Source of the DNA: Desulfobacter latus
GTDB lineage: Bacteria; Desulfobacterota; Desulfobacteria; Desulfobacterales; Desulfobacteraceae
Direction: 5' to 3'
DNA: 53,466 nt
NCBI RefSeq assembly: GCF_013389365.1
Contig: NZ_JACADJ010000021.1
Span: forward strand, 1-53,466
Of the stretch, positions 1-8,636 are shown in pieces. The translations under genes were made by a program, and so were the position numbers. Under the pieces are notes generated by a model. The model made no database searches. It saw only the letters and a program-made list of their open reading frames with translations, and was not told the DNA's origin. Position 1 is the first letter of the stretch, and each line of letters begins with the position of its first letter.

Positions 1-321
1 AACTATAGTGGTTTGCAAATGAATTGATAAATATCTAAAATTTTCATGTTATAATAAAAAATTGGGGGCTTTTATCTGATTTCGCCTTTTCTTTAACTTG
101 CCATACCTCGATTTACCATTGCTGATCCTATCCTAAAACACCAGCAGTTACTTAGGCATCAGAATCAGTGACCCGAATCCAGCACAACTAGCTGCTTTCC
201 CTATGACTTAGGAACTTGCTTATAGATTATGATACATGCATCCTCCAATTTTTTTGACAACCTTCTATTATACCACATAAGTTTTATAAGTTTATCAATT
301 CATTTGCAAACCACTATAGTT
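1..321. mobile_element. MITE-like element with perfect 30-bp terminal inverted repeats
   Basis: Positions 1-30 and 292-321 are exact reverse complements (30 of 30 bases; ends AACTATAGTGG...). The 260 bases between them are AT-rich and show no coding frame. The right repeat supplies the TAG stop (314-316) of the neighbouring minus-strand transposase, so the element either was inserted into the end of that gene or shares its terminal repeat. The left flank lies outside the window, so a target duplication cannot be tested and the left end could extend further. Confidence 0.6.
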
Positions 322-1827
322 TAAAATCCAAGCTCTTCGTTTCAAACCATTTATCATTTTCTTTGTTACGTTTTATTGCTGTGATTGTTGCCAGGCCCAA
401 AGAGCCCTTTTTTGACCAACTCATTCCATTATGTTTCTGACGGCTTGAGACTACAAGATCATTCATTTTTTCGCCGATAGCACTGGAATTACATAAATTG
501 AGTTCTTTCCTTACTGCATAGCAAGGAATGTACGGTTTATTCCTTTTCAAATATTCAATCAGCTTATTCAACGACTCTATTTTCTTAATAGAATCTTTAC
601 CAATTGATTCCAGATGGCCCACAGCTTCATCAGTCAAGCCATGCCACAATAGCGGCTTAAGCTCATCAAGCGTCTCGTTGCGGATGATACGTCCTTTTAA
701 TGCCAAGCTCAATTGTTCTTTGCATTTCTTTTCCAAATGATACCAATCAAGAATGATTCCAATATTCTTATACCAACTGAAGCGTTTGAAAATTGAACTA
801 TTCAAGGTTTTATGGCCGTCGGTAAAAAACTGGATACGGTTACCAATCAAGCCATTGTGAAACAGAAACGCCGTTAAAAAAAGTAAGACATCTTTTGTGC
901 CAGGGCCATTTAACACATACTTTCCAACTTCTGCCTTTGATATATGAGCAATTGTGTTGTGGATATATTTTCTTTTTCCCCGTTCCAATTTGATACTACC
1001 GGGACGGGACTCTTCTTGTTTCTTAACGTGAACATCATCAATCGAAACGCGAGTGCTATTGCCAGGATCTTCGTAAGGAACAGGATTGCTCAAGATGGCC
1101 TCTGCCTTGATACCATTGTCCCGGCAACATTTATCAACTGCGTTGAGCACATTCCGCTTAGACACCGTTACTGGGTGGGCATTATTATATTCGAGTTTGA
1201 TAACCTGACAAGTGCCATCTTCAGAGAAACCATTTTTTGTTAGGATAGAACGTGCGCTTTTGTCAATATAATCAAGAGCCTCTCGCCCTTCTTTCTCGGT
1301 GCAGTCATGAAGTGTCCGGGATGGGGTGCCTTCCTGGCCTTGATGTCGAACCCGGTTAATCAATTTTGCGGTTTTCTGATAAGATTTTTCGGTATCCCCA
1401 TGGATCAGGGCTATATCTTTGAATCCTACGGTTTTATAAATTTCAACTCCTCTTAAGCTGCTAAATAAATCTCGCGCTGTGTTGTAGTGACTTTGGCTCT
1501 CATATAAAATGCTATGCGTTGTAAAATCAAATCGCCCAATTTCACCGTCAACTCTGTATGGATGAGGATTGGTTATGATTTCCTCCCCTTCTCCAGCTTT
1601 TATTTCGGCTTTTTTTTTGAAATTTGGCTGAAATGGTTAGATACTGCTTTTCGTATTGTCGGGTAAGCTGTTTGCAATACAGATGTTTCACACATATCAA
1701 TACTGATGGCATCTTGCTCACTTATGACCGTTGAGAAACTTCCATCGCTATTTTGAGTGATCTCATGATTTTCGTTCTCATCACATTCTTCCAACTCAAC
1801 GTGGACTTTAATTCTGTATTTTAACAT
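314..1827 (-). CDS. DDE transposase read through a probable programmed -1 frameshift (ISLre2/ISKra4-like)
   Basis: A first frame starts with ATG at 1827 and stops at 1600 after 75 residues. A second frame, open through the overlap, continues to 314. The frames differ by exactly -1 and meet at a run of nine A on the coding strand (1610-1618, read as A-AAA-AAG), the classic slippery heptamer of insertion-sequence transposases. The joined protein is about 500 residues. The second part carries a TDGHKTLN segment and a following ILDWYHLEKK segment, resembling the D...DWYH region of ISLre2/ISKra4 transposases, and a C-terminal GMSWSKKG motif like their GMRWS motif. Family assignment is tentative. 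It may instead be a simple frameshift mutation in a decaying element. The stop codon lies inside the inverted repeat at 292-321. Confidence 0.6.
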
Positions 1828-1868
1828 GGTTTCTCCTTTGAGACGTTATCGCTGTATAGCTTTACATC

Positions 1869-2786
1869 TCAAAGATAGAGGTCCATGTCTACCATTTTTT
1901 GTTTGGATGACTTATTACTACCATCGGTTGCTGTGTTTTTGAAAATCCACCCGCACAGGTCGAAATTTTTGTCGCCTACAGAGTCGAATATATCTTTGAA
2001 CTTTTTGCTGGATCTGTCTCGAATTTTAATGAATACATGAAGGAAGCAAGCAATGACCGAAATCCCAAAGAAAAGGGACTTCCATGCGTTGATAGTTGCA
2101 TTCCAACCGTCGGTGTTTACGGATTTCGGTTGGTATCCCGGATTTAGATCTAAAGCTTCGTCCCTGAATATTCCATAGCTCTCTTTCAGTCCTTTTTCTC
2201 CGGCATCTTCACTCACGGAGGCACCTAATATGCAATTTTTTCCTACAGTCGTAGCAATATAAACCTTGCTTCCTTTCAGTCTGGAATGTTTCTCATCAGC
2301 GGCAAGATGCTCGGGAAGGAGGTCGGGATCATTGATAGTAGTTCCAATGATACTGTTTCGGCCGAGACTTTGTTCTATTCTGTACCAATACATCGCATCT
2401 TTACCGAAAACATGGGCCAAAGCCCAGAAAGGCACGTCAAATTTCCTGAGAAACACAGCATTCTCAGCATCGGCTGAAAATGCCACATGGTAAGGCATAA
2501 CAAAGGAAGGCCTGATGGTGTAAGAAACACCATTCATAAGAATTCTGCGTGTTGGTATCCCTGTTTTTTTTGAGATCCGTATTTCTTTCATCGTATAACT
2601 TTCTTTGATTCCGTTTGGAAAAAGCTCCGGGAATTTTTCAATGAATGGCGTCAATTCATTCCTGAACTCTATTGGATCTTTGATAATGTCATTATATTTT
2701 AGTTGATTAAAAGGAACAACAATTGTACGTTTTTTGTAGGGAGTTGATTTTGATGTCTGAATTTTGGGCCACCTTTCGTTTTCAGA
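1869..2786 (-). pseudogene. truncated DDE-type transposase remnant
   Basis: The frame is open from 2786 (just after an in-frame TAA at 2787-2789) to a stop at 1869, but there is no ATG near its 5' end; the first usable start would be TTG at 2654. The product has two acidic blocks typical of DDE transposases, around AADEKHSRLKG and VNTDGWNATINAW, followed by a hydrophobic stretch and HVFIKIRDRS. The C-terminal catalytic Glu region expected of a ~400-residue transposase is missing. It looks like a copy cut at its 3' end by the neighbouring element whose gene begins at 1827. I do not recognise the exact IS family. Confidence 0.55.
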
Positions 2787-3193
2787 TTAAGTTATCCAAC
2801 CCTATTATAAACGACAGATTGCTTATTGTTCAGTCAAAAAATCACTCCCTCCCCCAAATCCGTTATAACCAGTAAATCTCCATATTTTGCTGTGGGTTTA
2901 GCCCATGATTGTTATTTAAATACATTATAAGTGGACACTGATTATGCGTCAATGTTGGAATTTCAATTTGAAGCCTGTTTTAAAAAGGCCATCAGGCCTA
3001 CGGGATTTCGGTCAGCTTAGTTCTCGCTTTTACCGTTGAGAAATCCGCTGATTTCTTGATATCTTTCTTGATATTTTTTCCGTTTTATATTTCAAGTAGA
3101 ATCTTTAATACATTTATCCTGATTCTCCGGCATAAATATTGCTTTATAAAAATATTGCCAATTTCTTATAAAGATACTATTATGGAAGGAATC
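2787..3193. other. non-coding gap upstream of legB
   Basis: About 400 AT-rich bases without a supported gene. A short tandem of TTTCTTGATAT occurs near 3052-3075. The only clear signal is the ribosome-binding sequence GGAAGGA (about 3184-3190) just ahead of the next gene. No convincing promoter or terminator was seen. Confidence 0.5.
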
Positions 3194-4204
3194 ATGGACC
3201 TCAGAAATAAAAAAATTCTGGTAACCGGCGCTGACGGCTTTATCGGCTCCCATCTGACCGAAAAGCTGGTTGAAAAGGGATACAAGGTAAAAGCATTCGT
3301 ATTTTACAACGCCTTTAACTCCTGGGGGTGGCTGGATCATTCACCCCGGCAGATCCGGGACAATCTGGAAATTTTTGCCGGAGATATCCGGGATCCATTC
3401 GGTGTGGACAACGCTGTTTCGGACTGTGATGTGATTTTCCACCTAGCAGCTCTTATTGCCATCCCCTACTCATATCACTCCCCGGCCACCTATGTAGATA
3501 CCAATATCAACGGCTCCTTGAACATTCTCCAGGCTGCCAGAAAACATAATGTTGAAAAATTGATCCATACCTCCACCAGCGAAGTCTATGGGACAGCCCA
3601 ATTCGTTCCCATCACCGAGGACCATCCCCTTTCGGGGCAGTCCCCCTATTCGGCATCAAAAATCGGCGCCGACCAGATGGCCTGGTCATTTTACACCTCC
3701 TTTGACACCCCCGTGGCCACCATCCGCCCCTTTAATACCTACGGCCCCAGACAGTCCCTGAGGGCAGTGATCCCCACTCTCATCACCCAAATGGCCAATG
3801 ACCCATCCCGGATAAAACTCGGTTCGTTGACCCCAACCCGGGACTTTAACTATGTGGGAGACATTACAGACGCCTTCATCAAAGTAGCGGAGTCATATCG
3901 AACCGTCGGCACAGTGGTCAATGCCGGCAGCAACTTTGAAATCTCCATTGCAGATACAGCCCAGGCCATTGCCGAACTCATGAACGTTGAAATCAGCATC
4001 CAATCTGAATCACAACGCATGCGCCCGGAAAAAAGCGAGGTCAACCGACTGTGGGCCGATAACAGTAAAATAAAGGCACTTACAGACTGGACGCCGCGCT
4101 ACAGCGGAATTGAGGGGTTCAAAAAGGGGCTTCAGCACTGCATCGACTGGTACAAGGAACCTAATCACCTAAAACTATTCAAAACAGACCAATATAACAT
4201 TTAA
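3194..4204 (+). CDS. legB: LegB-like nucleotide-sugar 4,6-dehydratase (extended SDR)
   Basis: Predicted NAD-dependent 4,6-dehydratase acting on an NDP-N-acetylhexosamine, the entry step to legionaminic-type nonulosonic acids. The 336-residue protein has the Rossmann motif TGADGFIG (residues 11-18), the SDR active-site block TSTSEVYG (about 126-133) and the catalytic pair Y152/K156 in YSASK. The YNAFNSWGWLD segment (about 38-48) is characteristic of the LegB branch rather than PseB. I chose ATG 3194 because GGAAGGA lies four bases upstream; an in-frame ATG at 3182 is less well placed. It leads a short plus-strand unit with the deacetylase (27-bp gap) and the broken cytidylyltransferase, a typical nonulosonate set. 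Substrate (GDP or UDP form) cannot be told from sequence. Confidence 0.85.
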   Translation: MDLRNKKILVTGADGFIGSHLTEKLVEKGYKVKAFVFYNAFNSWGWLDHSPRQIRDNLEIFAGDIRDPFGVDNAVSDCDVIFHLAALIAIPYSYHSPATYVDTNINGSLNILQAARKHNVEKLIHTSTSEVYGTAQFVPITEDHPLSGQSPYSASKIGADQMAWSFYTSFDTPVATIRPFNTYGPRQSLRAVIPTLITQMANDPSRIKLGSLTPTRDFNYVGDITDAFIKVAESYRTVGTVVNAGSNFEISIADTAQAIAELMNVEISIQSESQRMRPEKSEVNRLWADNSKIKALTDWTPRYSGIEGFKKGLQHCIDWYKEPNHLKLFKTDQYNI

Positions 4205-4231
4205 AACAGACCAAAGGATATTAAACTTTAA

Positions 4232-4858
4232 ATGAACGTACTGGCCATAGGTGCCCACTATGATGATATCGAACTTGGATGTGCAGGCACCCTTATAAAA
4301 CATGTTCAGAACAATGACAAGGTCACCATCTTTGTTATCACCGACTCATCCTATGCTTCACCCACCCACCAATCGATAAGGGGAAAGGCAGAAGCTTCAG
4401 CAGAAGGCGAAGCAGCTGCGGCTATCATCGGAGCAGACCTGATAGGTTTTAACTTAAAAACCTTTCATGTTTTCTACGATGAAAACCTGACGAGCAGTAT
4501 TTTAACTCAGATTGAACGTCTTAATATAGACACGATATATGCCCCATGGGTGCATGATGTACACAGGGACCATAAAAATGCATGCAGGGCAGCTATCATG
4601 GCCGGGAAACACGTTCCCAGGTTTTTAATGTACCAGGCAAACTGGTACAATTCAGAGCATACGTTCAAAAAACAGGCCTTCAAAGACATTTCAGATGTGT
4701 TTGAACAAAAAATAAAAGCCTTGGAATCACATAAATCGGAGTTCCATAGAACCGGTAATAAATGGCTCGACTATATAACTACCAACAACAGGTTGGACGG
4801 CCTTAAAATAGGGGTTAAATATGCAGAATCTTTTGAAGTGATAAGGTATCTGATTTAA
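4232..4858 (+). CDS. PIG-L/LmbE-family N-deacetylase
   Basis: Predicted zinc-dependent N-deacetylase of 208 residues, the family that removes acetyl groups from GlcNAc-type sugars. The N-terminal zinc motif reads AHYDDIELG (from residue 8; Tyr replaces the usual Pro of AHPDD) and the second motif is HDVHRDH (108-114), matching the HxDH ligand block. It sits between legB and the cytidylyltransferase remnant, 27 bp after the former and 2 bp before the latter, so it was probably co-transcribed with both. It could deacetylate an amino sugar before a different acyl group is added; the exact substrate is unknown. Confidence 0.8.
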   Translation: MNVLAIGAHYDDIELGCAGTLIKHVQNNDKVTIFVITDSSYASPTHQSIRGKAEASAEGEAAAAIIGADLIGFNLKTFHVFYDENLTSSILTQIERLNIDTIYAPWVHDVHRDHKNACRAAIMAGKHVPRFLMYQANWYNSEHTFKKQAFKDISDVFEQKIKALESHKSEFHRTGNKWLDYITTNNRLDGLKIGVKYAESFEVIRYLI

Positions 4859-5077
4859 AGATGAAAAAAAACAATATCATTATCCAATGCCGATTTTTAT
4901 CCTCCAGACTGCCGGGAAAGGCAATGTATCCCCTTCGCGGCATTCCCATACTGGTCTTTCTTATCCGAAGGCTCAAGCACTTCCTTAGTGAGGAATATTT
5001 CAGACTGATCCTCGCCACGTCCGACCTCTCCCAGGACGATCCGGTCGCTGCCTGGGCAAAATATGAAGGTATCCATT

Positions 5078-5178
5078 AGACATTATACCGATTTTGGCTA
5101 AATGCTTGATTTTATTAAATCTGCAAAAATCAACTTCCCAATAAAATCAATAGGTTATGAAAAATCGGTATAATGTCT
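5078..5178. mobile_element. 101-bp MITE with 18-bp perfect TIRs and ATT target duplication
   Basis: AGACATTATACCGATTTT at 5078-5095 is repeated in inverse at 5161-5178. The element is flanked by ATT at 5075-5077 and 5179-5181. Deleting it with one ATT restores the coding frame of the cytidylyltransferase (reading G-I-H-C-I-R-G), which confirms the boundaries. It has no coding capacity; the parent transposon is not in the window. Confidence 0.85.
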
Positions 5179-5213
5179 ATTGTATTCGCGGCGGTCAACT
5201 ATAGTCATTTTCT

Positions 5214-6801
5214 GTAACTACTCAGGCATTCATTTTAATTATAGCTTTTCATAAATCTATCCGATAAGATAGAACAACAATAATTTGGAGAAACTACCAT
5301 AACCATGCAACTGCACATTCCATCAGAGCAAGAAATTAGAAGAATTTACCGTGAAGGTGAAGATGCAGTTGTACAGTTAATCCAAAAATTATCCATTGAT
5401 ACTAAAACTATCGCTGAGGCCATGCAGAAGCAGCAAGAGTTGATTGAAAAATTGCAAGGACAGATAGCGAAAGACAGCTCGAACAGCAGCAAGCCTCCAT
5501 CTAGTGACGGCCCCAGAAAAAAACGTACAAAGAGTTTGCGAAAGAAAGGGGATAGAGCATCCGGTGGACAAAAAGGCCACAAGGGTAAAACCCTTAAACA
5601 GGTTGAGAATCCCGATCATACAGTCGTTCATGGAGCCTGTAACTGCATACACTGCCAGGCATCCCTTGATAATGTTCTCGTAACAGACTATGAAAACCGT
5701 CAAGTTTTTGATATTCCGGCAATTCACATTGAGGTGACTGAGCACAAAGCAGAGATCAAATTTTGTCCTCAGTGTGGAAAAGTCAATAAAGCAGTTTTTC
5801 CTGATCAAGTAACTCAACCTGTTCAATATGGTGACAATGTTAAATCCCACGCCGTTTATTTTAATAATTACCATCATATACCAGTAGCAAGAACTGGTGA
5901 AATTTTTGAAGATGTGTTTGGCCACCGAATCTCGGATGCTGTCATCATTAACTCATCCAATGAGGGGGCTATTGCTGTTGCCCCGAGTACTGAAGCGATT
6001 AAAGAACAGTTGAAACAATCGGATGTAGCCAATTTTGATGAAAGCGGATTGCGGGTCAAAGGTAAACTTCATTGGCTTCATGTTGCAAGTAATGATACGC
6101 TTACCCACTATGAGGTCCATGAAAAACGTGGGCAGGTTGCCATGGATGACATTGGTATTTTGCCTGAATTTCAAGGTATTGCCATCCATGACCATTGGAA
6201 ATCATATTTTGCTTATGACGATTGTGATCATGGGCTTTGCAATGCCCACCATTTGAGAGAACTCACATTTATCCACGAACAGTATAATCAAGAATGGGCC
6301 CAAAAGATGAGTGACTTATTGGTCAAAGCCAATAAAAAAGTCAACTCAGCGAAAGATGCCGATAATGACAGGCTTGAACCTGTCCAAATATATTCCATTG
6401 AGTCAGCGTATGACAAAATTGTCAACGAAGGACTCGAAGCCAATCCTCCACCAGAAAAAGAACCCGGAAAAAGAGGCAGAGTCAAACAATCGCCTCCCAA
6501 AAATTTGCTTGACCGTTTAAAATCCCATAAAGAAGATGTCCTTCGCTTTATTCACAACTTCGATGTTCCTTTTGATAATAATCAAGGGGAGAGGGATGTT
6601 CGAATGATCAAGGTCAAGCAAAAAGTATCCGGAACCTTTCGTACTGATTATGGTGCAGGCATCTTTTGTCGTATTCGTGGATACATATCTACTGTTCGAA
6701 AAAATGACTGTAATGTCATTGGTGCCATCAAAGATGCTTTTGCAGGGATCCCTTTTATCCCTGCAAAAATCACCATCTAAAATTCAGGCCTGAGTAGTTA
6801 C
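5214..6801 (+). mobile_element. complete IS66-family insertion sequence
   Basis: The ends GTAACTACTCAGGC (5214-5227) and its exact complement (6788-6801) form 14-bp terminal inverted repeats beginning with GTAA. Perfect 8-bp target duplications CATTTTCT lie at 5206-5213 and 6802-6809, the IS66 hallmark. The element is 1588 bp and carries a single transposase gene, without the tnpA/tnpB accessory genes of larger IS66 members, like the ISBst12 subgroup. Perfect ends and duplications suggest a recent insertion. It landed within the left end of the older IS605-like relic. Confidence 0.95.
5305..6780 (+). CDS. IS66-family transposase (single-ORF type)
   Basis: Intact 491-residue DDE transposase. 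The N-terminal ~50 residues form a leucine-zipper-like coiled coil (MQKQQELIEKLQGQI), followed by the basic SSKPPSSDGPRKKR segment. A zinc-finger region holds CNCIHC and CPQC motifs, and acidic catalytic blocks FDESGLR, IHDHWKSY and NNQGERDVRMIK (the last with the catalytic Glu) follow in order. GGAG lies about 16 bp upstream of the ATG. The stop is at 6780, 7 bp before the right terminal repeat. The gene appears functional. Confidence 0.95.
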   Translation: MQLHIPSEQEIRRIYREGEDAVVQLIQKLSIDTKTIAEAMQKQQELIEKLQGQIAKDSSNSSKPPSSDGPRKKRTKSLRKKGDRASGGQKGHKGKTLKQVENPDHTVVHGACNCIHCQASLDNVLVTDYENRQVFDIPAIHIEVTEHKAEIKFCPQCGKVNKAVFPDQVTQPVQYGDNVKSHAVYFNNYHHIPVARTGEIFEDVFGHRISDAVIINSSNEGAIAVAPSTEAIKEQLKQSDVANFDESGLRVKGKLHWLHVASNDTLTHYEVHEKRGQVAMDDIGILPEFQGIAIHDHWKSYFAYDDCDHGLCNAHHLRELTFIHEQYNQEWAQKMSDLLVKANKKVNSAKDADNDRLEPVQIYSIESAYDKIVNEGLEANPPPEKEPGKRGRVKQSPPKNLLDRLKSHKEDVLRFIHNFDVPFDNNQGERDVRMIKVKQKVSGTFRTDYGAGIFCRIRGYISTVRKNDCNVIGAIKDAFAGIPFIPAKITI

Positions 6802-7330
6802 CATTTTCTTTTTAAAACTTGATTGTTATTTTTCATTTTGAGCAACTAATTTTTCACTTTCACAATATCATTCTTTCTGCTATAATTCCTTAAGTTCTTT
6901 GAAAAGATATAGGGTTATGCTTTACAGACCTGAAGCATGTAAAATCTTTTGGGCTATGTGCATAAAACAACCGCGAAAACCAAGCTTTGTGTTGTGCATC
7001 ACAAAAAAGCAATAAGTAGTAAATACCGTAGGTTCTACGGAATTTTAAGCCTGTGGAGAGGAAATGAGACCTAAGCAGTTTGTTCGGGCACACTCTATGA
7101 AGCAGGAATTTCTCATCATTCATACTCGATGGGTAAGAATGAGTAAGAAGAAAGGAACAGATCACGACAATGTTCTGGCAAGGTATATTCAAACAATAAA
7201 CACCTTTCCGGCTCCTGTTAATGTCAGGGTCACTGCAGACAACCCGTTAAGCTGCCCTGAAATCATAAAACAGTGTGTAGACCTGGCGGTAAAGGAAGGA
7301 TTTGAATACACCTCAACAAACGGGTTTCCC

Positions 7331-7450
7331 TATCGTGGCTTTGTAAAAGCCCTGTAAGGTAGGGGCGGTCAACCACATTGCGAAGCCTGTTGAACATTGG
7401 CGAGGCGAATCTTACCCCTTTTCGGAGGGTGTCGATAACCGAAAGATTTT
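7331..7450. other. non-coding junction after the cytidylyltransferase remnant
   Basis: Similarity to the intact cytidylyltransferase stops abruptly near 7329. The following ~120 bases contain a second GTCAAC string (in GGCGGTCAACCAC, about 7366-7378), resembling the left end of the IS605-like relic at 5194, so another element end may have truncated the gene here. No gene is supported. Confidence 0.35.
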
Positions 7451-7558
7451 GGCATCCTTCATATCACCCCCAAAGTACTTTACACTTTTTTGGGGAATGA
7501 TTGCTAAAAAATAGGTGCTTGCTCCAAAAAGTGTAAACTGGTAAAAATGAAGGATGCC
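7451..7558. repeat. palindromic repeat, copy 1 of 3
   Basis: A 108-bp two-tier palindrome. Outer arms GGCATCCTTCAT and its complement enclose inner arms built on TTTACACTTTTTTGG and CCAAAAAGTGTAAA. Similar copies occur at 32934-33039 and 51643-51753. This copy lies between convergent units (cytidylyltransferase remnant on plus, FliT-like gene on minus), so the long RNA hairpin could end transcription from both sides. The third copy is joined to an ISAzo13-like transposase fragment, suggesting a MITE origin. Confidence 0.8.
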
Positions 7559-7659
7559 GAAAATTTGATCGTTTTTTTTACTCTTTGGGGTACGAATAGC
7601 AGCATTTTTCACAGACAGTTATAATAATATGACATCAAAACTGAAATTTTTGTTGATAT

Positions 7660-8067
7660 TCAATTTGTGGTGGCGATAACTTTATTGAATTGTTGCCCTA
7701 TCAATGCTGTCGCACCATATCCATTGATAGCTTTTCTGCCGGAATTGAGTCGTTTCATGCTGGCCTCCAGCTGGCTTTTATGCTCCCTGATTTTTGATTC
7801 CAGCCGTATATTCTGAGACATGAGTTCTTTGACTGCCGGTACAATCTCTTCCTGGATTTCCCGTATGGTGTCTTCTTTTTCCACTTCCCCCATTTCCTGC
7901 ATGAGTTTGTCAACACTTTCCTTAATCTTTGAGAAGGCTCTGGTGCGGGAGGCGGTCTGGTTATCAATGTCCGGCAGCGCTTGGTTATCAAAAGCATTGA
8001 TATGGGCTTCCGTCAGGTCGTTTAAATTTTCTATGGCCTGTTTTACTTCAAAGATTTCAGTGGTCAT
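7660..8067 (-). CDS. FliT/FlgN-type flagellar export chaperone (putative)
   Basis: A 135-residue, strongly helical, charged protein encoded directly after fliS (23-bp gap), the usual place for fliT in fliD-fliS-fliT operons. Heptad-like patterns run through VDKLMQEMGEVEKED and NIRLESKIREHKSQL, and a short GRKAINGYG segment lies near the C-terminus, as seen in FlgN-like chaperones. FliT binds the FliD cap protein and FlgN binds hook-associated proteins; the gene order favours a FliD partner. The assignment rests on size, composition and position rather than a decisive motif. Confidence 0.6.
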   Translation of the reverse strand: MTTEIFEVKQAIENLNDLTEAHINAFDNQALPDIDNQTASRTRAFSKIKESVDKLMQEMGEVEKEDTIREIQEEIVPAVKELMSQNIRLESKIREHKSQLEASMKRLNSGRKAINGYGATALIGQQFNKVIATTN

Positions 8068-8090
8068 TATATCATTCCTGGATTTTCGGG

Positions 8091-8603
8091 TTAAACGGAA
8101 AAGCTGTTGAGCCGTTTTACGCTGCCCTGGCCGCCGTATGCTGCTACATTCGGCATGGGGGCCGGAGGGATACTCCTTTTAATGGTTGCGGGTTCGGCTC
8201 TTTTTTCCTTTGGGACCGCCTCTTCAACCTGCCTCGGTTTATGCATGACATCGGACTCCCAGATATCTTTGAGCCGGGTAATATACTTTTCCGTCCGATC
8301 GAGGATACTGATATCGTTGCTGATGGATACCTTGGGCAGTTCCACCAGGATCGCCCCATAAAGCCCCCTAAGGAACCGGGTACCTTCATCTTGCATTTCC
8401 GTGTTCACGGATGTGTTAAGTTCGGAAACGATGGCAATCACTTTACCGAGGTTCTCTCCCCGTTTACGGGGATTGTTCTCCTTTATCCCCTGCCGGGCCA
8501 GTTCTATGCGGTCCAAGGCCCCTTTGAACAATAAGAGAATGAGCTGTTCCGGCGTCATGCCGTCGTAATAGTTGGTCATGTAGGTATTTACCTGGGCAAT
8601 CAT
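8091..8603 (-). CDS. fliS: FliS, flagellin-specific export chaperone
   Basis: Cytoplasmic chaperone that caps the C-terminal helix of flagellin and prevents early polymerisation. The N-terminal signature reads YMTNYYDGMTPEQLILLLFKGAL (core TPEQLILLLFKGA), followed by the helical bundle with ELNTSVNTE. The usual FliS is ~130 residues; this one is 170, with a Pro/Lys/Glu-rich tail after residue ~130 that is probably disordered. It lies between fliD and the FliT-like gene on the same strand, with 33 bp to fliD. With a 1247-residue flagellin to export, the C-terminal chaperone site must remain accessible; the tail could be related, but that is speculation. Confidence 0.92.
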   Translation of the reverse strand: MIAQVNTYMTNYYDGMTPEQLILLLFKGALDRIELARQGIKENNPRKRGENLGKVIAIVSELNTSVNTEMQDEGTRFLRGLYGAILVELPKVSISNDISILDRTEKYITRLKDIWESDVMHKPRQVEEAVPKEKRAEPATIKRSIPPAPMPNVAAYGGQGSVKRLNSFSV

Positions 8604-8636
8604 TAAGTTCCTCCTGTCCCTGATTTATAGAGCTGA

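Larger units (their letters stand above)
5194..7160. mobile_element. IS200/IS605-like relic with TnpB-type right end, itself hit by IS66
   Basis: Boundaries were inferred from where the cytidylyltransferase coding sequence stops and restarts. Without the IS66 the element is only about 370 bp: a left end beginning GTCAAC (5194) and a right part (6810-7160) with no intact gene. The segment around 7020-7110 contains TTCTACGGAATTTTAAGCC, GCCTGTGGAG and CTCTATGAAGCAGGAAT, strings I associate with the 3' omega-RNA and right end of IS605-family tnpB elements. No tnpA or tnpB frame remains and there is no target duplication, as expected for single-strand transposition. It is a non-autonomous derivative or a deletion relic. 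Confidence 0.6.
4861..7330 (+). pseudogene. SpsF-type cytidylyltransferase gene broken by three insertions
   Basis: The 5' part (4861-5077) encodes MKKNNIIIQCRF...LPGKAMYP, closely matching the intact paralogue at 49743-50453. The frame is stopped by a MITE at 5078-5178. After the MITE the coding sequence continues for a few codons (HCIRG, about 5179-5193), is interrupted again by the 5194-7160 element, and resumes at 7161 with NVLARYIQT...VRVTADNPLSCP. Similarity to the paralogue ends near 7329, where the sequence diverges. Removing the MITE with one ATT copy and the second element restores the reading frame across both junctions. The gene is therefore dead; activity would rest on the paralogue. 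It once formed a unit with legB and the deacetylase. Confidence 0.85.

Noticed and set aside
1836-1874. Hairpin CTTTGAGA...TCTCAAAG as the left terminal repeat of the 314-1827 insertion sequence
   Set aside because: It pairs with itself but not with the right end at 292-321, and no target duplication is visible, so the left boundary of that element stays undefined.
7064-7357. Plus-strand open frame of 97 codons
   Set aside because: It joins the right end of the IS605-like relic to the cytidylyltransferase remnant; it is not a gene in its own right.
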